Assembly: GCF_023101765.2 (NCBI RefSeq)
Contig: NC_064218.1
Location: 7,874,001-7,938,000, forward strand
Direction of reading: 5' to 3'
DNA length: 64,000 nucleotides
Origin: Spodoptera frugiperda
Lineage: Eukaryota; Arthropoda; Insecta; Lepidoptera; Noctuidae
Made by a program: the position numbers and the translations under genes. Positions 21,821 to 34,599 of the stretch are shown here, piece after piece (position 1 is the first letter of the stretch; each line of letters begins with the position of its first letter). The notes beneath the pieces were generated by a model that did not search any database, was not told the origin of the DNA, and was given only the letters and a program-made list of their open reading frames with translations.

Positions 21821-23227
21821 ATCATCTAAATTTTAGGCGTCAAGCGTGGAGATTTGTTTGTCCTTTTAAAATGTAGATATTTATTGAGGATGTCTTTTGG
21901 CTAATAACATTGATGATGTATATAAAATATGATGTCTACTACCATAATTATTTCAAACGAGCTTATAAACTCACTATACTTACTTACTTCGATGCTATTT
22001 TTGATTTTGTCCTATTTGACTTACGTACATAGTAATTGGAGATTCGCACTATTTACCAAGATCCCTATTTATCTGTGCTACTAATGAGAGCTTAATAATA
22101 CTCTACCCGATACCCTATTTGGGAATTGCCTACCAAAAAGATCTTTTTTTTATCTTGAGCTGAATAATACTTATAAAGTGCCTATGTACATTTACTATTG
22201 TTAGAAAAGTAAAGGCAGAATTTACTAAAATAAGACTTCCAATCATCTAAAGCCAGGTAACTAAATGCTTATAAAAATATTACCGTACACATTTATACAG
22301 ATGTATGTCTAGAGTACTTATATTCGTGTCAAAATAATTTAAAAGACAAGCAATCAACCGCATCCCCTAAATATCTCACATCTGGCAATTCTCTCAAGAC
22401 CTAATAACCCAACAGGTCCCATTTCGCAGGAAATACGATGTTATTGGTTTTAAAGTCTGCCAAATTGCCGAAACAGCTGTTGTCTGTTGCCAAGAAGGCG
22501 GTAACCGGTTTAATACACTATCGGCTACTTCATGGTTCATTCCCAACTGCTTTTCGACGTAAATAAGTATTTTATCGTTGATAAATGGCTGGTATATTTT
22601 TGTGGTCAATTTTACAGAAAATAATGGAAGAGAATTTTTAAGTTTTATAAACTTCAACAGGTTTGTAAAGCTGCTTGCTGTGGCATAGTACGTTGAAAGA
22701 CCAATAAATAATATTTATACAATAATTAAACTATTTGATAATAGAAGTTGACTGAAGACTTACAACCGTCATACCTATTTATTGCTCTATTTTCCATTGC
22801 CTTATAAAAACGACTTTAATAACCAGTGTATCATAGTTTTAAAATCATGGTGCATCGCTCTATACCCAACCCAAATTTAAAATAATCACACCTGTGATTC
22901 ACCTATTTATATACAAAATTCAACACTCATAACTTATAACAAGTTTACATTTTGATCCCAAACATCGAGAATGGCCTGTTATCGTGTATTTCACGTCTTT
23001 TCTCGAGTTTCACGACACGTTACCTGACGTGACAGTCCGCAATATCGCACTCAACCTGCAATATCGCAGTCGAGACGACAGTTGAACAGTTCTAAATTTA
23101 AATAATGACAGGTAACGTCTATATTATGCTGTGAAATGTCAAATTTTTCACAAAATATTTGGGAATCGGTTAAAAAGAAGTTATGAAGCAAATGCTTTGT
23201 TAAGGTTAAGTTATGATGGCTTTTATG
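21821..23227. other. Spacer, no gene recognised
   Basis: No coding motif is seen. A short direct repeat gcaatatcgca occurs twice at 23039-23068. Confidence 0.45.
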
Positions 23228-23276
23228 AGGGGTGAAATCATTCAGTGTCTACTTCTACCTTAAGTGAGGTGAGAGT

Positions 23277-23322
23277 GGAAATCATCCAGTGACTGCTTAG
23301 AAGCAGTCACTGGATGATTTCC
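23277..23322. repeat. Perfect 22-bp stem hairpin
   Basis: Arms 23277-23298 and 23301-23322 are exact complements around a 2-nt loop. The arm is the R1-tail word ggaaatcatccagtgactgc. Confidence 0.95.
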
Positions 23323-23337
23323 GACACTCTCTCATGA

Positions 23338-23389
23338 AGTCTGACACTCTCTCACCCAAGGTAGACCTTGGGTGAGAGAGTGTCAGACT
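23338..23389. repeat. Perfect 24-bp stem hairpin
   Basis: Arms 23338-23361 and 23366-23389 are exact complements around loop taga. The arm is R1-tail sequence (gtctgacactctctcaccca). Confidence 0.95.
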
Positions 23390-23454
23390 CTTGCTGACGA
23401 AAATCCAGCCCGTTCCAACTCTTGTTTCATGCTGGCGCCCGGTAAACCTTGGCT

Positions 23455-23585
23455 TATAATTTCTGATTATAAGTTTAAAATCGCCAACCCGCATTGAGCA
23501 AGAGTGGTGATTAATGCTTAAACCTTCTCCATGCAAGAAGAAGCTATTGGGTAGTAGTGCTCACTTATAGACTGTTGATGTGATA
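23455..23585 (+). repeat. Interspersed repeat, LINE/SINE-like 3' tail
   Basis: Same family as 332-462: tcgccaacccgcattgagca, agtggtgattaatgctt, gcaagaagaagctattggg, gactgttgatgtg. Confidence 0.6.
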
Positions 23586-24159
23586 TGGGATGTGAAATGA
23601 TGACTATCATAATTGTAAACTCCAACTTCTTTTTAGAAAAAAAAGTCTTCACCCTTCACAAAGGTACAATATTTGAATTTGATTCTCAACGTGATATATT
23701 GTGGTTTTCAGCATTTCGACTGGCCGTGTGAAAAACTATAAATATTTTAAAGAAACATCGGCCACGCGAGTTATTGTAATGTTAACCGCTTTTTTAATAT
23801 TTATTGCGAATACTAACTGGGGACTGTGTTGCTTTTATTGCTAGGCACTAAAACTATTCTCTTATGTCAGGTCATACGGGTGTTAATTAAAGCATTGACT
23901 ACCGAAAGAAAATTTCGTTAAAGCTTTATATGTCTTTTTTTTCTAAAATTCTAACTTAAACTTCTATCTAGAAGCTAGAGCAATGATCATTTGTGAAAAT
24001 CTGTATTAACCCGTGGTATGCCGGAACACAGATCCACGCGAGACACAATGTATTTTCTATTGTTATCTTATATACGGCATACAAGAGGTTAATGCCTGAC
24101 TGTAATTACCCCCGTCACGATCCCCGTTTCTCCAATAACCCTTATAAATTAATAAATTT
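23586..24159. other. Spacer, no feature seen
   Basis: AT-rich sequence without recognisable content. Confidence 0.5.
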
Positions 24160-24278
24160 CTAACCCCCAAAAGGTCGAAAACGCACTTGTTGGTGTTTCG
24201 AGTGTCCATGGACGGCGGCGATTGTTTTATCATCAAATGATCCGTCTGCTCGTTTACCAGCTAATACCATGAAAATAA
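24160..24278 (-). repeat. L1p repeat, partial copy
   Basis: acgcacttgttggtgtttcg, catggacggcggcgattg and tgatccgtctgctcgttt are reverse-complement L1p hallmarks. Confidence 0.7.
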
Positions 24279-24338
24279 TTCAGTAGACAACACATGGAGT
24301 TTTTAACTATTCTGTAGTTAACTTCAACAAAGCTTACC

Positions 24339-24433
24339 GCCGCACTCAGAGACATTTAACGATTACTTAAAAACTACTCGAAAACGACTACTCAAGACTG
24401 GGCTCGGTAAACATTAAATTACTCTGAGTACGG
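24339..24433. mobile_element. MITE family M1, copy 3
   Basis: Begins cgcactcagagacatttaac and ends attactctgagtacgg. Same inverted ends as copies 1 and 2. Confidence 0.75.
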
Positions 24434-25044
24434 AGGTTTAAATACTTAGTATGATTCTAATTTCCACTACAATTCTTAAGATTTTTACCCTGAACTACTG
24501 AACTCTAAGTCTAAGCAACAGCTCGCCAAAGGTTACAAGTGGGCCGGCAGATGTCTGCGACAGTAATGTGTCGGTAACTCGCGGGCGCTGGAAGCTCGCC
24601 ATGCCAGCGTGGCTGCTCCACATGTTGGCTTAGAACGTTATGTGATGTGCCACATTCTAAGCCATGTCACAAGCTAAGAAAATGTCTAGAATATCATGAA
24701 TTTTATGTTTGAGATTTTGGTTAAAAGTGTTTTTACAGTAGTTTTTCTTCTGGTTTGTGTCCAAGTAAGTTAGGGTCTTAGTATATAATCTGTAATATTT
24801 CTATACTTATTTACTTATTAATCTACTTACTCTAGGTTTTTCTTGGAAGACCTTTAGTTTAGCTTTTTTTTTTTAATTTTACCTTTACCGTCGTCAACAA
24901 GAATTTTATTTTGAACGTTTCATTTAAATTGGAACGAGCAAATAGCTTCACTAGAGCATTGACAGACAGACCGACCGCTTATAAATTTATTTATTTTTTA
25001 TGTTCAGACGTGCTTTCCTGGTCTAATTGAATAAATTATTTCGA
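24434..25044. other. Spacer, no gene recognised
   Basis: No gene is recognised. A moderately GC-rich patch at 24530-24640 has no known motif. Confidence 0.45.
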
Positions 25045-25490
25045 AGAACTCGACTAGTTTCAAGAAATGCTAGAGGTCGAGTGCCTTTTTTTTTATGGAA
25101 CAAGCCGGCAATCGAGCAGACGTATTACCTGATGGTAAGCAATCGCCGCCGCCCATGGACACTTGAAACACCAGGGGCGTTACAAGTGCGTTGCCGGCTT
25201 TTTGGGAGTTAGGAATTTAAGGGTTGTTGTTCGGGAATCGGGGATGGGGAAGATTGGGAAGGGGGAATTGGGCCTCCGGTAACCTCACTCACACAACGAA
25301 ACACAACGCAAGCGTTGTTTCACGTCGGTTTTCTGTGAGGCCGTGGTATCACTCCGGTCGAGCCGGCCCATTCGTGCTGAAGCATGGCTCTCCCACACTT
25401 TTTCCCACACGCCTCGTCAAATAATTACGTGATTAAGCGAAACAAACATAATAATTAATTTGGTACGTATATCTCACGAAAATTATAATA
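25045..25490 (+). repeat. L2p repeat split by an L1p repeat
   Basis: 25045-25085 (aactcgactagtttcaagaa) and 25420-25490 (aacataataattaatttggt, tctcacgaaaattata) match the ends of the L2p copy at 11268-11460. The L1p copy 25087-25410 lies between them, so L1p inserted later. Confidence 0.6.
25087..25410 (+). repeat. L1p repeat, full-length copy
   Basis: The most complete copy here: T-rich start, gagcagacgtattacctgat, ggcgttacaagtgcgttgcc, gggaatcggggatggggaag, ggcctccggtaacctcactc, acgcaagcgttgtttcacgt, cactccggtcgagccggccc, gcatggctctcccacac. Confidence 0.85.
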
Positions 25491-26124
25491 TAAATAAATA
25501 ATTATAAATAGTCTATAATTTTACAAACCTTATTATTATAAACTCCTTTCCAAGTTACAGTCATAGGTTAATAACAATTACTAAACCAATTTGTCGTATA
25601 AACTTTAATAGTCAAAGACAGGTTTCATTTACAGGAATCCTAAACGAGAAATTCACCCTAGAACCACACATCTACCTCAAGATTCCACTGCATAATATAA
25701 CTAGACAAATTCCTCAGTGAAACAGATCCGTACCGCGACAGAAGCATATTATTCTGGTGCATTTACGTTATATCTCATACGCCATATGCCACGCTTTGCC
25801 AATTTAATTTGCATGAATTATACAAGACAATGTATCTGAGAAAACTCCCTCTTACTTAGTAAATGAATAGGATCTGAGAATGTGACGTCACATCACAGAT
25901 GGTACCTTTTATGTATTATGTACAAGATGAATTACTATTATGAGATGTTTGTTCAACATTACAGATTCATAATCTTATTCTTAAGTGAAATTATTTTGTG
26001 TTGTAGTAACATGAGTTGTGTTATTAGTACATGTAGCAATATCTTCCAAGAAAAACATTTTGTTTAGAAACTGTTGCTCATGGTCCCGCTTAACGATTTA
26101 GTTAAATTATCACACATCATTACA
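25491..26124. other. Spacer, no feature seen
   Basis: AT-rich; reading frames have no motif. Confidence 0.5.
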
Positions 26125-26400
26125 TCATCAACCTATAAGTGGCCACTGCTGACCGAAGGTCTTTATTCTCACGGAGAAGGATTGATTGTTAATCAACCAC
26201 ACTTGATTAATATGGGTTGGCGATTTTAAACTTCGGTATAATTAGAAATTATAAGCCCAGAGGTTTCCTTACGATGTTTTCCTTCACAGTATATCAATGG
26301 TGTCTAAACATGTTTAGAAAGAACATATAACTTGGATAAGTCACATTGGTGCAACCCTCATGCATGAGAAGCGGACGTCTTATACCTTCGGGCCACCACG
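26125..26400 (-). repeat. Interspersed repeat, reverse copy of the 332-462 family
   Basis: aacctataagtggccactgc, ccgaaggtctttattctcac, ggttggcgattttaaacttc read in reverse like the 332-462 family, with an extra segment to the right. Confidence 0.55.
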
Positions 26401-29400
26401 ACTCGATGTATCATTATTTTCCTTTTGAAGTTGGTATAAGCGTTAAATACTTATAATTTGACAGACTAAACTTAAAATAATCACGGACGTTCTAAAATAA
26501 ACGCCCCTCTACATATTAATAAAAAACATATTCAAAACAACACACATCGTCATTGTTCTCCCAACAGAGACCTAACCTAAATAAAATTCAAAATGGCTGC
26601 CGTTTGGCGGACAGGCGAGTAAATAAAATAAATTCAAAAGATTGACTGTCGCGTTAAGCCAACCCCCAGCCCGGCTCGAGCCTAACAAATCCACAGTTGA
26701 AATATTTTCAAGCTGAAATACCTACAAATATTAGCAGATAGAAACGAATCATGTGAAAAGTTTTTCGCTTACAGTTCGATTATTTCGGTATTTCGGGTTT
26801 TAAGAATTTGTCGCCTTTCTTTGTGTGTTGTTGGTAAAACATATCTTTCTTTTGATTAAAATTGAGTGAAATTATGTATTCAATAGAAAATGCACCTAGT
26901 TTCACTGACAGACCAACTGACGGATAATTCATTTGACGTTTCAAAAGTACCTAATTTATTATTGAAATAAACGCTTTGAATTTGACTTTGAATAGATAAG
27001 GAATTTGCAAATAATTTAGTAAATAGGCAAAAACAATATACCACTTCGAACAAACTTATCACATTAAACATCTCAAAATATTATTTATAAGGTATCTAAA
27101 ACAACCCATCTGTTACACAGATCAAACTATTGCAACACTTGACTTACATTGAGACAACAAATCTTAAGTTGAGCTAGCGTCAATAAATTGGAGGCTTCTA
27201 CACAACTAAATGTATGTACAGAGCTAATAGCTATTGCCCCGAGTTTGCTCCAGTTCAGAAATCAAGAGACAATAGTAGCGAACATGGAGTAGGAATTAGA
27301 CAAGCTACGGTTAGGCAAGCGTCGCCTTCAAGTGTAATAGTGTCATGTGTTTCTAAATCGAATAGAGGCCAACTTGTGGGTGACTTGTTTATGTGGGGAA
27401 CGTATGTTAAAGTTGATTTTACCCTTTGTTATTAGACTAAGTTGTTTGAGATTATTTTTAACACAAATAGTTGTTTTATTTTGAGAAAATAATATAGCTA
27501 CATAGTTGTAGCTAGTTATTTCTTCGGTCAGAAAATAAGCATTGCCATTCAACTTGGCAATACGACCAGTCTTCTGTGAACGTCGCTCTGTGACAGTGAT
27601 GTGGACGAGTACTTTGACATCTAATGGAGGTTTTCTATTTAGTATTTTAAATATTTATTTATTACTTATTTTTAATGTAGATTTTTATAGTAATAGTTAT
27701 TTAATATTAAGTTATATTGTACAAAAATACCTATAATGTTTTTTTTCTTTACAAAGTCTTCAGACAAAGTAACATGTTCAAATTTATTTTAAACAAAAAT
27801 CCTAACTTAATTCAACCCAACAAATTAATTATGTCAATCTTGTCACACGAACGGTAAACTTTAGACAGGAGCTCTACATAACATTCCTACTTCAAGAAAC
27901 ACAAGCTAATTGTGACAGTAGTCAGGTGACATTTGTACAAACATGTTTCGAAGTAGGCTACCCGCCCATTGCACGGCACTTCCTAGTAAGTGCATTAGTT
28001 TGGACACCCCCTAACTTTATTGTGGCCAAATTGTAGCAATGTACAAACAAAACTGAGACGTGTGAAGTTGACACTTGATTGCTTTTAGCTTGTGCTATTT
28101 GTGTCCACGTTTATCAGATTGGACTTTTGCTTCTTCGAAATTGTTCTTGTGTGTGGACATTTTGTTCTACTATGCACTATGATTTTGAAGAGATTTTTAG
28201 TTCAGAACCGATCGAGGCAATTTATAGTTAAAAGCTAAAATGATACGGATCATTAAAAATTTAAACGGTGTATGGAAATCGAGATGAATTTATGAATTAA
28301 ATTAAAAAATGACTATTAGTGTTCTAATTTAAACCAGTAATATAATGTATAAGTAAGTAAATATAATTTTCCAGAAACACACCTCTCGATTTGAATACAC
28401 AACTTGAAGTACCCACACTCACACACCTACATAACTACTTAGAATATATTAAAACGCCCTGTTTGCCCCTTTATCGTTATTTAGGTAAACAGAACCTTAT
28501 TGTAATAAGAAGAAACAATATTTACGTATAGAAATGTTTGACTTTCTTCCAACCTTAGAACAAAGACAATGTGGGAGTAACTTTTAATTTAGTTTGCTAT
28601 CTCTAGAGTAAACACTGACATCCTAGATCTAGTTCATAGATATATAGTATCTAGCGTCAACTTTTTGACTGTGGTTAATGGAAAAATACTAGATAAACTG
28701 TTATCTAAATGGGTGGCCTACTTATTTGTTAGGTTTAAGTACCAGTTGTCTATTATACATTAAGGTTTTCAGCAATTTTTTTTTATATTAGATAGCTTCA
28801 AATTATTTTGTTGCTTTTTTAAACAGTAATAATGATCATTGTCTTGACAAGATGCTATCGTCACAACTGTCCCTGATAGCTAGATTAGAGCTTTGCCTGA
28901 GATATGTATAAAAGCACAAAATATTAAAACTCATCGACAATGTCGTAGAGGCGGATCCATGTGAAATCGCTAAACAATATCAGGCTTATTGCCCTAGACA
29001 CTAGATCTTCCAGTCACGAAAATTCTATAAAACTTCACCTCCGTTCACCAATCTCAATCGTTTCAAAGCTTTATCACGATTTAGATAGCCTATCCAGCTA
29101 ATCAAGCCTTTGGCCTCTAAACCGCAAACTAAACTCAAATAGCAACTACAAAAGTAATTCAGTTACCTGCATCGTGACGCTAGTGATAGCCTGATAGCCG
29201 TAATGTCATGTCCACTTGCATATTCAGTTATCGAGAACGTGTTCTCATTGGCTGGCGTCCAAATTGGCCTCACGCTTGCTAAATCGGCTATAGCAACACA
29301 ATAGGGATGTTGCTACGTTGCTGGGTAGACAAATTGTATATTTTCTTACTTGATATGGTGGATTAAATGATGTTGAGTAGTTTTTTTTTATATCATTTAT

Positions 29401-30318
29401 TTATTTTATTTTACACTTTATGCTCATTTTGCAATGGTGTACTTAATGCCAATTTGGCATTTCCTAACAGTCAACCTTAGGGTGATGTAGAGAGGCAATA
29501 GTAGGTGTAAAAGTTTGAGTTTTAGTTGAAATCTTTTAACATAAATTAATTAATTATTATATCCATACTTAACACAAAAACATACTAAGTTCAAAATGTG
29601 GAGTTTTTTTAGGAAAAAGCAGTATCACTTTTTTATTATGTCAAACCCATTAATTGTATTTATCTTTCTATCACTCATTCGATTAGCATTTTAATGTCAT
29701 TTGTTTAAGGGGTTGATAAGTTAAGACAATTTATTTTTTAACTGAGATCAGATGGCTTTTATTTTACAGCACGGCCTTATAAAATATTGTTAGTTGCAAC
29801 ATTTGCAACCTATTTTCACTTTCAGTTACCTACAATAATTAAATTACTGGCCAACTATGAGTCGGTTAATGAAAAATACTTCGCTTGTTTTTGTGTTCGA
29901 TGTTTAAACTCTTGTTTTTTCAATTGTTTTGTATTGTGTTGTTTTGTTTTGTTTTAAAATAATGTGATGTAGAATTTAGAATTATGGTAACATACAAATA
30001 ACTATTTTAAAGTAGGTAGGTACTAGTAGCTTGCCTTGTTTGGGTCAACAATTTAGTTATTGGAATATTACCTTCCTGACGATAGATCGACCTGTTATAT
30101 TTGGTTCACACTCTTACTATTGATGACCGTACATAATAAAATAGTTTAACATAAAAATACTTTTTATTTATTTCTTGTTATTACTTAAAAACAGTGTTTG
30201 CGTTATTCATTATTCCATGGATTAAATTTATGGTATTTTTAAGTGTTATCGTTAATCAAATGAAAATGTTGAGACGAACTTACGTAAATCCAAAAACAGC
30301 AATGTAGCAGATAAGTTG
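26401..30318. other. Long featureless AT-rich block
   Basis: Nearly 4 kb with no recognisable gene or repeat. The frame at 27214-27435 and others are motif-free. If the recursive splice sites are real this is intron interior. Confidence 0.5.
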
Positions 30319-30350
30319 CACTTACCTGAAAAAGAAAAGAAAAATACATT
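30318..30350 (-). other. Putative recursive splice site 1 (minus strand)
   Basis: Read on the minus strand: a pyrimidine tract tatttttcttttctttttCAG directly followed by GTAAGTGC. CAG is 30328-30326 and GTAAGT is 30325-30320. A 3' splice site joined to a 5' splice site with no exon between is the ratchet-point structure known from long Drosophila introns. No experimental evidence is available here. Confidence 0.55.
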
Positions 30351-32692
30351 TAATTTTGATTTTATTCATGCATTCAAGATTACACCGTATATAATCCTAC
30401 GCTAAGATAAATATTTTTTGTTGTTACCACATGAGCAAAGCCATAGACCTTAGAATCCCAAAAATATCATCGTTATAAACCTCAAAGATAGTGAGACCAC
30501 TACAATTAAGCGCTTTAATCGCATCAAAAAGCCACGGTGTTGCCTCGAAAAAAACGAACAGCGAATAATGAGAAGAGAACGCCTCTAGCGAGCCGAGTTA
30601 TCGATACTGGCCGCATAGTCGAGGATTACTAACGATGCTTTATGGCCTCATTAAAAAGGCCAATGCGTCAGAATATTCCATTTACACACAGACTCCCGTA
30701 GGCCTCACATTTCGGTGACCGTATTGCGTTACGTAAATTTTTATTAAAAACCTCCGGTCCTACCTAGAATTTGGGTCAAAAATTGTAGGTGTACGTAATT
30801 ATTTTTGCGTTATTATGGAGATTTAAATGTGGATTTTTAACGTAATTATCGTACTGGATTTGTCTTTCCTTGCTTATATCATAAATAATGTAAATAGCTT
30901 AATGTTCCATTATCATGCCTATCAGGCACTCACTGTCGCTATGTGACACATGTAAAATCTTAAAACAAAACGTACAGCTACCTATACGTAGTATACGTTG
31001 CTAATGTTATTAATTTGATTCTTTTTTACGGTAGGTACATAATCTACATAATTAATAGGTGTATGTACTGTAAATAAAATAAAACCCAAAACACGTGGCT
31101 GACTGAGGAAACTATATTACCTATCGTTTATAAAACCTCTTTGCTCAATACAAATAAAAAAAAAAAAACCAAATGACATCCTCTATACTATGATTAGTAT
31201 AAAGCATTTCAATTGTTTTTTTATCAATGTGCCACAGATTATCTTTTCTTCTCAGTCTATGTCTGTCGCGAGATGTCGCCAGTCACCCTCGGGATCTGCC
31301 ACCATCACCGTATTTGTATTTTAAATCACGCCAGTTCTTCAGGGATATGTCACAATCGTACACACTAAGCCGCAATAGACATGAAGATATATCGGACCGT
31401 TTCGTAATACACTATTTGTAGACGATTCTTGGGGAAATCGTGGGGTATATTTTTAGGTGATTTGTATCTTATGGTTTGGGTGTGATAAAGAGTTGATTTT
31501 ATTCTGATCTGTACCCATAGTATGAGTTTGTTTAACGTTTAAAGTAATCGAAACAAGAGCGCGTTCGTTGCTCTGAATGGCGGGCTCGAATAAACCAACC
31601 AATTTAAATATAACTTTAGCTTACCACTTTAGTGGTACAATGTTGTGAAAACTATTCCTTCAGACGATCTATGAAAGTAATTCAATATTTTTTAGAACTA
31701 TTTTGTCCGTACGCATGTAGCGTGGTCCTCGAAAATCCTGGGAACGTAATGTGGTGGCGGGAGCGAGGTGAAGCGGGAAGCTCAAGACCGAACGAAATAG
31801 AGGACCTCTCTTGACGTCCTCTGCCCCATCTATGAGAGATAGGATCTCCAATCACTACTCACTAGTCCCTTACCACAAGTCAATTTGTCCACTAAAATAC
31901 CACTATCAAGAAAAAAACTCACGGGACTCAGAAGTCTTTCCCATCGCGAAAATATTACATAAAGACTATTTACTCCATTCAGAGAGATACACAATGAAAA
32001 AGCAGGTGGATCCTATAAAAGTGTCAAGTTTTTATAAATAAGGGGTTATAACACAAAGGGGGATTAATGGATGAAACCTTTCAGACAACAAATTGCTGTG
32101 TGACGACGATCGTTTAAAAGGTAAAGCGGCTTGCAGTGTTCGTTGGCTCAAAATGTGCGGATAATTTTATGAAATTCCACCTCTTGACACCTCGACATCG
32201 ACTTTCTTTGGTTTACGTTGCAAAATGGTTTGCAACGTGCAGTTTTCTTTTTTTCAGTTTTGCAAGTTTTCTTGTTGATGTGGAAATAAATATTGGTAAT
32301 ATTTTAACTGTGCTTGCAGTAGAAACGTTATTGTACTTTGGTGTTGTTGAAATATCATTTTTATTTATTTACTTGAATATTGAATACCACTTAGTTTTAT
32401 GGTCGTAGAGGTCATGTTGGATTGAGTATTTTGACTTAATATACATAAAGTATATTATATTAAGATCTGGTAACATTACTAAATTCTAGTACTACAGTAA
32501 TCGCGTAAATTTGGTTCCAACAAACTTTTCGAAACATAAGTTTGAGACCCATACGTAAATTCGGTTCCAACAAATTTCTACGAATCATAAGTTTGTGGCT
32601 TAACCTCCTGCCTAATGTTGTACTCTTAGAAATAATTATAAATTATACTAGCTTCAGTTAAATAAATGTTTCTTAAGGAATACGGAAGCATC
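30351..32692. other. Spacer, no gene recognised
   Basis: A short repeat-like phrase (gcgcgttcgttgctctgaat) occurs at 31558. The frames at 31632-32041 and 32136-32408 have no motifs; the latter begins at GTG, not ATG. Confidence 0.45.
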
Positions 32693-32775
32693 TGAGTATG
32701 GACCACCTGATGTTAAGCAATCGACGCCATCCATTGATACTCGCAAAACCAGAGAAGTTACAAGTGCCTTTATGA
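32693..32775 (+). repeat. L1p repeat, decayed fragment
   Basis: tggaccacctgatgttaagc, aatcgacgccatccattga and agaagttacaagtgcc are a diverged L1p piece. Confidence 0.6.
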
Positions 32776-33109
32776 TCGTGATGTGTGTTCATATGATTGA
32801 GTTTTCAATATCCTATAAAAATATAAATCTCCTATGTAGCGACGCAGAGTCTGCATAACAATTTTATTGTCACATTATTTACATTTGAGTGAGCGAAGAA
32901 TTTACTTCTTTGAACAGCAGTTTATATGAAGGAAATGATTTCATTGCTTTTCTTTATGGATTGCAAGTTTTCTGAAATAAAAGGGAAATACATCAAAGAA
33001 AGAATGGAATGCTCTTTCAACAGGTTTATAGACAGTAACTGACTGATTGTTTTGTCCGTACCGCAGACTCGGTAGTATCTACTCTTTAAATAAATATTCA
33101 TTTTATATA

Positions 33110-33420
33110 CTGTCTAGCTTCTGCACGCGGTTTTGTTCGCGTTCCCGTGGGATAAAAAGTATCAGATAGACAGACATACCATAATCTACGTGCTACGTGG
33201 ATGCGTTTGGCTTCCAACAATCATATTCCTGGGTACACATAGCTTAGCACTGGTAGAAATGTACTTAACTAGGATATGTTTTTTTTTTATATGGAAAGAT
33301 GCGTGTTGTGGATCGAGCTGCGCATTTTCCTTGCATAACTACATAGCTTGGTATCAATGGAAACGGGCACATAGTTTCACAGCTTCACTATTACTCCGTA
33401 GCATAGCTACATAGCGCATA
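33110..33420 (+). repeat. Helitron-like end followed by L3p repeat
   Basis: 33112-33170 (tctagcttctgcacgcggtt, gttcccgtgggataaaaagt) resembles the conserved end of Lep1/Helitron-like repeats. 33290-33420 (gatgcgtgttgtggatcgag, ggtatcaatggaaacgggca) is a second copy of the L3p repeat at 21665. Confidence 0.55.
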
Positions 33421-34599
33421 TCTGGTGGAAAAGCACCGATACACTGCGATCTCCGTCCAATCTTTGATCCAAAACATTATCAAGTAGAAGAGACCCGTAG
33501 TCTGATAGTCTGATAGGGAACTCTTACAGGTTATTGATTAAAGAGAATAATAATACTATGTTATACCTTATTCACACACATAACCTCCACTATCATTGAA
33601 ATTCACAGACATCTCAGTATCATATCAATTAAGATAATACAACAAATTAGCAGCAAGGCCGCTGTGAAACACTAATTAGATATACAAGCAGTCGGAATCA
33701 TCAAAAAGTTCCAATGCCAGTCTAGTCGTGTTTATCGTAGCTCCGTTTAGAAATGTACTCAAGGACAGAAGTGTTGAGCATACAAATGTGTGGACCATTA
33801 AAATAGATGATGGTACATTTTGACAGCGGTAAAATACTTGTACTGACTACTGTTTTAATATAGCGTTGAGTTTGTAAATTATTTATTTTAACTTTAAATG
33901 TAAAATTTATTCGGTTGTACACATTACTCTTGTCTAACCACGCCTAGAGAAATATTAGTCCATAATTAAAGCTATCGCCTACCTCTTTTATCTTAAGAGA
34001 ATCAAGTAGCATTACTAACAGAAAAAATAATTTGATTGCTTAGACGCCTAAACGACTGAACCTATTTATTTTTTATATATTTATTTATGTACCTACTCAA
34101 CATATTTTCCATATATTCCATAACATACAACACATAGGAAAACATAACAAAACAAAAATTATAAAAGATAACCATTTTGATAAACTGTCTTTCTTTCTTT
34201 CTTTGCAAACAGTCGGAGAAACAGTCCACAAAAAAAATGGAATACCGAATTTATATTTTGGTAGAATGTATACCAATGCCTAATTACCTACCACGTGTGT
34301 ACCTAAGTTACCTATAGTTAGGTTCTGTCCTAAGAAGCGTAAGCTGTGAAGTAATTCAGTTAAACAAACATGGTAGACAATAGTAATAACGAGATGTAGC
34401 TTATTGTGTTAGTTCAGCATTAGCGAGTGTTGTGATAGCAAATCCGAGGCCGCTATAATTTCACTAGCTTTGTTACTAACGTACAAAGAAGATTATGTTA
34501 AATTGTTGTGTAATCAAATATGTAGATAGATAGATGTTTATAAAATAAATATGATATGGTAATAAGAGATACTAGTATTTAAATCTGATTTTCTTTAAT
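33421..34599. other. Spacer, simple repeat only
   Basis: A (TTTC)-type microsatellite lies at about 34188-34205. No gene is recognised. Confidence 0.5.

Larger units (their letters stand above)
23228..23425 (-). repeat. Rearranged R1-like LINE tails with two perfect hairpins
   Basis: Pieces of the R1-tail sequence are present in both orientations: ggtgaaatcattcagtgtc, then a 46-bp hairpin (23277-23322), a 52-bp hairpin (23338-23389), then ctgacgaaaatccagcccgt. Repeat content is clear, but the copy order is scrambled. Confidence 0.8.

Noticed and set aside
32136..32408. 90-codon hydrophobic frame resembling a membrane protein
   Set aside because: It begins at GTG, lies in T-rich DNA where hydrophobic frames arise by chance, and has no motif or splice context.
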